Positions 58,087-64,000 of a DNA stretch of 64,000 bases are shown in pieces. The DNA is taken from the NCBI RefSeq assembly GCF_038562415.1, contig NZ_JBCFBA010000001.1:372001-436000 (forward strand), written 5' to 3'. How positions within the stretch are numbered: position 1 is the stretch's first letter; every line of letters starts with the position of its first letter. The notes beneath the pieces were generated by a model that made no database searches, was not told the origin of the DNA, and saw only the letters and a list, made by a program, of their open reading frames with translations. The position numbers and the translations under genes are program-made. Source of the stretch: Solidesulfovibrio sp. Lineage in GTDB: Bacteria > Desulfobacterota > Desulfovibrionia > Desulfovibrionales > Desulfovibrionaceae.

Positions 58087-58136
58087 ATTGATTCTGTTCT
58101 TTACAACACAAGGCATGTTCGGTACTGGTTTCTAGC

Positions 58137-59318
58137 ATGAGTACCTCCGAAGACAACATTCTGGACAGGCTCGCCCGTTTCGACGCCCCGGCGCTGGAAC
58201 GGCTCATCGAACAGGCCGAAGCCCTGCTCGCCCAGAAGGACGACCGTCCTCCCAGGCGCCACCATCCGGGAAGCGGCCCCTGCCAGGCGGCGCTTTTCAA
58301 GGTCCCGCGCGACATCCGCTACCTGGACACCGAACAGATCGACCGGCTGGGCGCCGCCTTCGACACCTGGCGCGACGCGGCCCGCACCGCGCCCATCCGC
58401 CGGGCCCGGGAGCGCATGCGCCTGGTCTACCTGATGCTGCGCCACAGCGGCGGCAAGCTCGGGGAAGTGCTGGCGATCAATGAAAACACGGACATCGACA
58501 TGGGGCAGTCCACGGTCACCCTGGGCGGCGGCAAGCCCGACGAAGTCGCCCGGCGGGTGATCGTGCCCAAACCGTTTCTCGAGGAAGTGCGCCGGTTCGC
58601 GGCAAGTCCGGCCAATCGGCACGTGCGCGGGGAGCTTTTCAAGCTCGACCCGGGCTTCGTGCGCCGCAAGCTCTACGAGCAGGCCGTCAAGGCCGACTTG
58701 CCGCCCGGCCGCGTCAGTCCCACGTCCCTGCGGCATTCCCGGGCCGTGGAACTGTTGCGCGGCGGCGTGCCCCTGCCCGTGGTCCAGGTCATGCTCGGCC
58801 ATTCGAGCCTGGTGCTCACCTCCATCTACTGCTCCTTTTCCGATCAGGATTGCCAGCGCATCCTCAACCACTGCGTCACCAAGGAGAGCCGCATGAAAAC
58901 CAGCGCCCGCAACACCTTTTTCGGTACCGTCAGCAGCGTGCGCAAAAGCCCCTTGCTGACCGAGATTTCCCTGGCCGTGCAAAACGGGTTCGAGGTCGTG
59001 TCCGTCATCACCAACGAGAGCTTCGAGCGCCTGGGCCTGACCGAGGGCGGCCAGGTGACGGCCCTGGTCAAGGCGCCCTGGGTGCTTCTGGGCAAGGACG
59101 AGTACAAGGCCCGCACCAGCGCGCGCAACTGCTTCCCCGGCCGGGTGACCGGCATCCGGGGCGACGGCGTGGCCGTGGAGATCATGGGCATGCTCGACGG
59201 CGGCACGCCCATGTGCGCGCTTATAACCGCCGAATCCGTGGAGAGCCTGGACATCAAGGAAGGCGACATGGTCTGGTTTTTCTTCAAGGCCTTCAGCGTC
59301 ATCCTCAGCACCGACTAG
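58137..59318 (+). CDS. tunR: TunR-type molybdate/tungstate-responsive regulator (integrase-like DNA-binding domain plus two MOP domains)
   Basis: The 393-residue protein fuses a tyrosine-recombinase-like domain (about 60-245) to two MOP oxyanion-binding domains (about 255-320, TSARNTFFGTVSSVRKSPLL; and 325-392, TSARNCFPGRVTGIRGDGVA). This matches the TunR family of sulfate reducers, which represses molybdate and tungstate genes. Recombinase residues are eroded: Lys 107 stands where the first catalytic Arg is expected and Thr 196 where the HxLRH His is, while Arg 199, His 222 and Tyr 231 remain. It is therefore a DNA binder, not a recombinase. No good ribosome-binding site precedes ATG 58137. 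Confidence 0.92.
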   Translation: MSTSEDNILDRLARFDAPALERLIEQAEALLAQKDDRPPRRHHPGSGPCQAALFKVPRDIRYLDTEQIDRLGAAFDTWRDAARTAPIRRARERMRLVYLMLRHSGGKLGEVLAINENTDIDMGQSTVTLGGGKPDEVARRVIVPKPFLEEVRRFAASPANRHVRGELFKLDPGFVRRKLYEQAVKADLPPGRVSPTSLRHSRAVELLRGGVPLPVVQVMLGHSSLVLTSIYCSFSDQDCQRILNHCVTKESRMKTSARNTFFGTVSSVRKSPLLTEISLAVQNGFEVVSVITNESFERLGLTEGGQVTALVKAPWVLLGKDEYKARTSARNCFPGRVTGIRGDGVAVEIMGMLDGGTPMCALITAESVESLDIKEGDMVWFFFKAFSVILSTD

Positions 59319-59364
59319 GACACCGCCTGCCATGTCCGCCCGCTTGGGCGGCCCAACCCCCGGC

Positions 59365-59392
59365 GGCCCGTCCAGGAAATCCTGGACGGGCC
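59365..59392. terminator. Hairpin between convergent tunR and trpB2
   Basis: GGCCCGTCCAGG and CCTGGACGGGCC form a perfect 12-base-pair stem with a four-base AAAT loop between the two gene ends. T-runs are weak on both sides, so it may be a bidirectional terminator of moderate strength. Confidence 0.6.
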
Positions 59393-59422
59393 ACCGGTCT
59401 TTCGTGTCGTCGCGGGAAGCGC

Positions 59423-60766
59423 CTAGGCGATGTCGGGGCAGGCCTTGAGGGCCTCGACGATGTGGGCCTCGGGATAGGCGAAATCCGTGAGCTTGCCCTG
59501 CAGGAAGGCGTCGTAGGAGGCCAGGTCGAGCAGGCCATGGCCGGAATAGAGGAAGACCACGTTCTCGCCGGGCTTGGCTTGCCTGGCCGTCTCGATGGCC
59601 GCCTTGATGGCATGGGAGGTCTCGGGCGCGGGCAGGAAGCCCTCGGTGCGCAAAAACAGCTTCGCCGCCTCGAAGCATTCGGTCTGGAAGTAGGCCGTGG
59701 CCTCGGCCAGGCCTTCGTTGACCAGGTTGCACACGATGGGCGCGCCGCCGTGGTAGCGCAGGCCGCCGGCGTGGATGGGGGCCGGCATGAAGGCATGGCC
59801 CAGGGTGTGCATTTTCAGCAGCGGCGTGAGCTTGGCCACGTCGCCGTAGTCGTAGCGGAACTGGCCGCGGGTCAGGGTCGGGCAGGCTTTCGGCTCCACG
59901 GCGATGAACCGGATGTTCTCGCCGGCAAGCTTTCGCGGCAGAAACGGCAGGACCAGGCCGGCGAAGTTGCTGCCGCCGCCCACGCAGCCCACGAGGTAGT
60001 CCGGCTTGGCGCCGAGCATGGCCAGCTGCTTCTCCACTTCCAGGCCCACCACGGTCTGGTGCAGGAGCACGTGGTTGAGCACGCTGCCCAGGGCGTACTT
60101 GGTGTCGTCGTGGGTGGCGGCGTCCTCCACGGCCTCGGAGATGGCCAGCCCCAGCGACCCGGAGCAGCCGGGGTCGTCGGCCAGGACCGCCCGGCCGGTC
60201 CGGGTGTTGGTCGAGGGCGAGGGGAATATCTCGCCGCCGTAGGCGTTGATCAGGATGCGGCGGTAGGGCTTCTGGTCGTAGCTGACCCGGACCATGTAGA
60301 CCGTGCAGGCGAGGCCGAGCTGGGAACAGGCAAAGGACAGGGCCGTGCCCCACTGCCCGGCGCCGGTTTCGGTGGCGATGCGGCGCACGCCCTCGCGCTT
60401 GCTGTAATAGGCCTGCGGCACGGCGGTGTTGGGCTTGTGGGAGCCGGCCGGGGAGACGGACTCGTTTTTATAGAAGATCCTGCATTTGACGCCCAGCGCC
60501 TCCTCCAGGCGCTTGGCCCGGACCAGGGGCGTGGGGCGAAACAGGCGGTAGGTGTCCAGGACCGGCTCGGGGATGTCGATCCAGCGCTGTGGCGAGAGCT
60601 CCTGCTCGATGACGGCTTTGGGAAAAATGACCTCGAGCTGCTCCGGGCGCAGCGGTTGCTGGGTCTGGGGGTCCAGCGGCGGGGCCAGGGGGGTGGGCAG
60701 GTCGGGCAGGGCGTTGTACCACTGCCGGGGCATCTCCGCCTCGGGAAGATTGATTCTCAGCTCCAT
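59423..60766 (-). CDS. trpB: Tryptophan synthase beta chain, TrpB2 type
   Basis: The 447-residue PLP enzyme has the TrpB2 layout: long N-terminus with [20 protein letters not shown], the PLP lysine in [40 protein letters not shown], and the phosphate loop [18 protein letters not shown]. It condenses indole or a related substrate with serine. TrpB2 is longer than TrpB1 and is usually not coupled to TrpA; no other trp gene lies here. GGAG precedes ATG 60766. It is convergent with tunR. Confidence 0.94.
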   Translation of the reverse strand: MELRINLPEAEMPRQWYNALPDLPTPLAPPLDPQTQQPLRPEQLEVIFPKAVIEQELSPQRWIDIPEPVLDTYRLFRPTPLVRAKRLEEALGVKCRIFYKNESVSPAGSHKPNTAVPQAYYSKREGVRRIATETGAGQWGTALSFACSQLGLACTVYMVRVSYDQKPYRRILINAYGGEIFPSPSTNTRTGRAVLADDPGCSGSLGLAISEAVEDAATHDDTKYALGSVLNHVLLHQTVVGLEVEKQLAMLGAKPDYLVGCVGGGSNFAGLVLPFLPRKLAGENIRFIAVEPKACPTLTRGQFRYDYGDVAKLTPLLKMHTLGHAFMPAPIHAGGLRYHGGAPIVCNLVNEGLAEATAYFQTECFEAAKLFLRTEGFLPAPETSHAIKAAIETARQAKPGENVVFLYSGHGLLDLASYDAFLQGKLTDFAYPEAHIVEALKACPDIA

Positions 60767-61008
60767 GCGCTTCTCCGCTTGTGACTGTTGTCCCGGCCGC
60801 CTGTCGCCGCGTCCGGCGGCGGCCGGGCTCCTGCTTCAACCACGGGGTGGGCGGCCTGTCAACACCGCCACGGGAAACGGGCCCCCCGGGGCGGCTCGCC
60901 CGACGGTCCGGGCCGGGGGAGACACGCCCCGCCGGCCTTTTTTTCGGCGCCCGAATGCGCTATCCTGCCCAAAAGCCAAACCCGACGTCCCCAACGAGGA
61001 GAGCCGGC

Positions 61009-61770
61009 ATGAAACGACTGCTCGCGGCCCTGCTGCTGGTCCTTGTCCTGGCCCCGGCGGCCCTGGCCGGCGAGGTCGCGGTCTTCGCCGCCGCCAGCCT
61101 GACCAACGCCATCGAGGCCCTGCGCGCCCCCTTCGAGCGCAGCCATCCGGGCCTGCTCCTGGCGCCGACCTTCGCCGCCTCGGGGACGCTGCTTGGGCGC
61201 ATGGCCAATGGCCAGCCCTGCGACGTCTTCATCAGCGCCGACACCGCGACCATGGACGCGGCCGCCGACCGGCGGCGCATCGATCCGAAAACGCGGCGCA
61301 TCGTGGCCGGAAACAGCCTGGTCCTGGCCGTGCCGGCCGGCAACCCGGCGGGCGTTTCCGGGCTCGATTCCCTGTCGCGCGGCGGCGTGCGGCGCATCGG
61401 CGTCGGCAACCCCGAATCCGTGCCGGCCGGGCGCTACGCCAAGCGGACCTTGCAGGACAAGGCCCTGTGGTTCGCGCTGACCGCCAAGCTCGTCTACTAC
61501 CCGTCCGTGCGCCACGTGCTGGCGGCGCTTTCGGCCCGGGAAATCGACGCCGGCTTCGTCTACGCCACCGACGCGGCCATTGCCGGCGGCTCCGTGGCCA
61601 CGGCCGCCGTGGTGCCCACCTCGCCGCCCGTGGCCTATCCGGCGGCCATCGCCGCCGCCGCGGCCAACCCCACCGGCGGGGCCGCCTTCCTCGACTATCT
61701 GGCCACGCCCGAGGCCCGGGCGATCTTCGCCCGACTGGGCTTCACCGCGCCCGAGGCCCGCATCCCTTAG
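61009..61770 (+). CDS. Orphan molybdate-type binding protein (ModA family)
   Basis: The 253-residue precursor has a signal peptide (MKRLLAALLLVLVLAPAALA) and the ModA blocks VAVFAAASLTNAIEALRAPF, LAPTFAASGTLLGRMANGQP, VFISADTATMDAAADRRRID, RIGVGNPESVPAGRYAKRTL and GFVYATDAAI. It closely follows the pattern of the modBAC binding protein and probably binds molybdate. No permease or ATPase is adjacent, and no operator like the three described was found in its upstream 240 bases. It may share the ModBC complex or be a separate sensor. GAGGAG precedes the ATG. Confidence 0.9.
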   Translation: MKRLLAALLLVLVLAPAALAGEVAVFAAASLTNAIEALRAPFERSHPGLLLAPTFAASGTLLGRMANGQPCDVFISADTATMDAAADRRRIDPKTRRIVAGNSLVLAVPAGNPAGVSGLDSLSRGGVRRIGVGNPESVPAGRYAKRTLQDKALWFALTAKLVYYPSVRHVLAALSAREIDAGFVYATDAAIAGGSVATAAVVPTSPPVAYPAAIAAAAANPTGGAAFLDYLATPEARAIFARLGFTAPEARIP

Positions 61771-61863
61771 AAAATACGACCGTATTCTTCGAAAGAGAGG
61801 CCTTGCGGCGTGTGTCGTCTCGCCTTGTCCCTCCGGATTTCGAGGGCGCCGCACGAGGCCCGT

Positions 61864-62214
61864 CTACAATTCCGGGGCGAATCCCGGCACCAGGCACACG
61901 AGGACCAGCGGTTCGTCGCCGGTATTCTCCATGCCGTGCTCGGCATCGGCCGGGACGAAAACGACGACGCCGGGCCGCAGTTGCGCCCAGGTTTCGCCGA
62001 TGCGGATGCGGCCCTGGCCGGCGTGGATGAACTGTTCGTGTTCCCAGGGATGCCGGTGCGGCGGGATGACGCCCCCGGGCGCGACCTCGATGACGCGCAT
62101 GCAGAAGTTGTCGGCCCCGTCGGCCTTGCCGAGGACCACCCGGCCGGTGACGCCGCGCATGGTGGCGGACGTCAGTTCCCTGGCCGGGGCGTCGCGGTAA
62201 TCGATGCTTTTCAT
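61864..62214 (-). CDS. Small cupin-domain protein
   Basis: The 116-residue single-domain cupin has motif 1 APGGVIPPHRHPWEHEQFIH (metal-binding His/His/Glu) and motif 2 PGVVVFVPADAEHGMENTGD. Such proteins bind a metal and act as isomerases, dioxygenases or sensors; the exact activity is not defined. AGGAG eight bases before ATG 62214 supports the start. It is convergent with the orphan binding-protein gene. Confidence 0.88.
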   Translation of the reverse strand: MKSIDYRDAPARELTSATMRGVTGRVVLGKADGADNFCMRVIEVAPGGVIPPHRHPWEHEQFIHAGQGRIRIGETWAQLRPGVVVFVPADAEHGMENTGDEPLVLVCLVPGFAPEL

Positions 62215-62401
62215 GGGCAACGCTCCTGGCGCCCTGCCGTCGGCGGAGTTTGCCGCCGGGCATCGGCGCCAGGGCAGCCTACGCCGGCGGCCTTGCGGCG
62301 TAAAGCCGGCCGGGGAGCCGTCGCGGCGGACGGCAACCCTTCCCTTTCGGCCTGGCTTTGGCTAGCATGCCCCATCGCCCGCATCGCGCCCGGAGTTTTC
62401 C

Positions 62402-63214
62402 ATGCCCCTCATGAGCTTCCGCCTCGTCCCGGCCCTTTGCCTCGCCCTGGCCCTGTCCGCCTGCGCCCCCGCCAACAAGGCCGCTTCCCCGACGGCCAAG
62501 GCCACGAAAAAAACCGCCTCGTCGCAGCCCGTCCCCGCCCAGGGAGCCTCTCCCCAGGGCGCGGCCGCCCAAGGCGCGTCGACCCAGGGCAAAAACGGCT
62601 TCCGTGTGGTCATGGGCCAGCCCCTGCCCGGCGACACCGCCAAGCCGGCCCAGGGCCAGGCGACCGCCGCGCCCCAGTTCGCCGCGTCGGCCCCGGCCGC
62701 CGGCCAGGTCCCCTTCCCCGCCCCGGCCCCGGGTTCGGACCAGGCCCTGGCCCCGGCCGCGCCCGCCGGGGCGCCGACGGGTTTCGGGGGCCTCAAATGG
62801 GGCGACGCGCCCCACACCTTCCCGGGACTGGCCGTGCACGAGACGGACAAGGCCGCCGCGGTCACCACCTGCATCTGGCCCCAAGGCCCCAAGGACGTCT
62901 TCGGCGCCCCCATCCGCGAGGCCTACTACGAATTCCACAAGGACCGCTTCTACCACGTCTGGCTCGAATTCGACGGTCTGGCCGCCTACAGGACGGCCCT
63001 GGAAGGGCTCACCCGCGCCTACGGCCCGCCCAGCCAGGAAGACCCGGCCAAATACTACCACGCCTGGAACCTCGGCGAGGTCAATGTCTACTGCGCCTAC
63101 CACCCCGCCGAAAACGACGGCGACGTCAGCTACTTCTACCAGCCCATCTACGAAACCATGATGGCCGCGCGCAAGGCGCAGGCCAAATCCGCGCCCAGGA
63201 GCAGGACGCCATGA
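62402..63214 (+). CDS. Lipoprotein of unknown function with low-complexity linker
   Basis: The 270-residue precursor has a lipoprotein signal (LVPALCLALALSACAPANKA), about 110 residues of Ala/Pro/Gln-rich linker with repeats QGASPQGAAAQGASTQG, and a conserved-looking globular C-terminus (GFGGLKWGDAPHTFPGLAVH, YHVWLEFDGLAAYRTALEGL, YGPPSQEDPAKYYHAWNLGE). That domain looks like small periplasmic domains that begin GLxWG, but no family is named with confidence. Its stop overlaps the M32 peptidase start by four bases. Confidence 0.75.
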   Translation: MPLMSFRLVPALCLALALSACAPANKAASPTAKATKKTASSQPVPAQGASPQGAAAQGASTQGKNGFRVVMGQPLPGDTAKPAQGQATAAPQFAASAPAAGQVPFPAPAPGSDQALAPAAPAGAPTGFGGLKWGDAPHTFPGLAVHETDKAAAVTTCIWPQGPKDVFGAPIREAYYEFHKDRFYHVWLEFDGLAAYRTALEGLTRAYGPPSQEDPAKYYHAWNLGEVNVYCAYHPAENDGDVSYFYQPIYETMMAARKAQAKSAPRSRTP

Positions 63215-64000
63215 CCGCACGGCAAGCCTACGAAAGCCTCGTCGCCCACTCCCGGGAAAGCGCCGACCTCGGCGCCGCCCTGAGCCTGCTGTCCTGGGAC
63301 CAGCAGGTCATGCTGCCCCCGGCCGCCCATCCCGGCCGGGCCGCCCAGATCGGGGCCCTGACCGCCATCCTGCACCGCCGGGCCACGGACCCGCGCCTGG
63401 GCGAATGGCTGGCCGCCTGCGAAGCGGACGCGCCCCGGGAACCGGGGACGCCCGAGGCGGCCAACATCCGCGAATGGCGGCGCGATTTCGACCTGGCCGT
63501 GAAAATCCCCGAAGACCTGGCCGTGGCCCTGGCCCGGGCGGCCAGCGCCGGCCAGCGGGCCTGGGAATTCGCTAGGAAGGAAAACGATTTCAAGGCGTTC
63601 GCTCCGCACCTTCAAGAGCTGCTCGAACTTTCCAGGCGCAAGGCCGAAGCCATAGGCTACGCCGGCGAAGCCTACGACGCCCTGCTCGACACCTACGAGC
63701 CCGGCGAAACGGCGGCCAGCGTCGCCCCGATCCTGGCCGAGTTGCGCGACGCCAGCAAAGCCCTCCTGGAGGCGGTGAAGGACGCACCAGCGCCCAAGCC
63801 CCTGCCCGCCGGCCCCTATCCCGTCGCCGCCCAGCAGGCCCTGCTGGCCGACATCACGAGCCTGCTGGGCCTGCCCCCGGACGCCTCGCGCCTGGACGTC
63901 TCGGCCCATCCCTTTTCCACGCTCATCGGCCCGGGCGATGCCCGCATCACCGTGCGCTACGACGCGGCCGACTTCACGAAAGCCCTGTTCGGAGCGGTGC
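63211..64000 (+). CDS. M32 family metallocarboxypeptidase (Taq carboxypeptidase type), C-terminus cut off
   Basis: The visible 263 residues start MTARQAYESLVAHSRESADL and show the M32 N-terminal helical pattern: LLSWDQQVMLPPAAHPGRAA, IREWRRDFDLAVKIPEDLAV and GYAGEAYDALLDTYEPGETA. M32 enzymes remove C-terminal residues with a zinc ion held by HExxH, which lies beyond the window end. The ATG overlaps the lipoprotein stop (ATGA). The reading frame is open to the last base. Confidence 0.92.
   Translation, partial: MTARQAYESLVAHSRESADLGAALSLLSWDQQVMLPPAAHPGRAAQIGALTAILHRRATDPRLGEWLAACEADAPREPGTPEAANIREWRRDFDLAVKIPEDLAVALARAASAGQRAWEFARKENDFKAFAPHLQELLELSRRKAEAIGYAGEAYDALLDTYEPGETAASVAPILAELRDASKALLEAVKDAPAPKPLPAGPYPVAAQQALLADITSLLGLPPDASRLDVSAHPFSTLIGPGDARITVRYDAADFTKALFGAV

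Larger units (their letters stand above)
57847..58136. other. AT-rich divergent control region between the hydrolase-ABC operon and tunR
   Basis: This 290-base gap is far more AT-rich than the rest of the window. It carries two operator-like inverted repeats (57978-58007 and 58057-58086), a TATACT hexamer at 58070-58075 within the second site that could be the tunR -10, and a separate everted repeat CCGTG-N10-CACGG (about 57944-57963). No ORF is supported in it. Confidence 0.65.

Noticed and set aside
58137-59318. Phage or integron integrase
   Set aside because: Two MOP domains are fused at the C-terminus, catalytic residues are missing, and no attachment sites or phage genes surround it.
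60767-61008. A TunR-type operator upstream of the orphan modA-like gene
   Set aside because: No CACG-N14-CGTG arrangement is present in the intergenic stretch.

Overview
The window is GC-rich, densely coded DNA that looks like a chromosomal segment of a sulfate-reducing deltaproteobacterium of the Desulfovibrio/Solidesulfovibrio type. The pointers are a TunR-type molybdate/tungstate regulator (a family known from sulfate reducers), nifENB with a sigma-54 promoter, a ZraSR-like pair beside a DUF2318/ABC cassette, many hybrid sensor kinases and Fe-S or Cys-rich membrane proteins. The assignment is inference from gene content. No tRNA, rRNA, CRISPR array, insertion sequence or prophage was seen.

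Layout. 1-4144 (minus): truncated thiamine-diphosphate decarboxylase, hybrid histidine kinase and its adjacent membrane-anchored solute-binding protein. 4314-8804: MoaD/ThiS-like protein, fabI with a Cys-rich micro-ORF, TetR regulator, two redox/sulfur membrane proteins, rhodanese-ferritin-like fusion, YccF, YdcZ-type transporter. 8791-10601 (minus): btaA-btaB for betaine lipid synthesis. 10862-15052: sigma-54 promoter, nifE-nifN-nifB and terminator. 15207-16705: TPR and PilZ proteins. 16795-19148: modBAC behind a TunR-type operator. 19285-23270: lipase-like protein, polyferredoxin and Tat-type solute-binding protein, GntR regulator with palindromes, small secreted protein. 23397-27240: CIRCE-hrcA-grpE-dnaK-terminator. 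27285-32964: lipoprotein, gatC, a putative nuclease-like gene, gatA, mnmA. 33008-41230: envelope-glycan group (GT-C transferase, GmhB-like phosphatase, flippase, three SGNH proteins). 41297-47722 (minus): hybrid kinase and ZraSR-like pair. 47934-50416: perfect sigma-54 promoter, DUF2318 protein, FtsX-type permease, ATPase. 50529-54158: chemoreceptor with a CZB-like motif, DUF1566 and C_GCAxxG_C_C proteins. 54250-54939: Fur-box-controlled tandem feoA. 54968-59318: alpha/beta hydrolase plus a second molybdate/tungstate-type ABC operon, divergent from tunR. 59423-64000: trpB2, orphan modA-like gene, cupin, lipoprotein and a truncated M32 carboxypeptidase.

How the parts connect. The clearest systems-level signal is oxyanion regulation: a 30-bp inverted-repeat element, CACG-N14-CGTGATA, occurs upstream of modB and twice in the hydrolase/tunR divergent region. 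Neither ABC ATPase carries the MOP sensor domain usual in ModC, while TunR carries two. Four ModA-type binding proteins lie in the window. Metal and stress logic also recurs: a perfect Fur box before feoA1, a perfect CIRCE before hrcA, and a perfect sigma-54 promoter with an upstream inverted repeat facing a ZraR-type activator. The most interesting unexplained loci are the Tat binding protein/polyferredoxin pair, the three-SGNH glycan cluster, the alpha/beta hydrolase in the tungstate/molybdate operon and the gene inserted between gatC and gatA.
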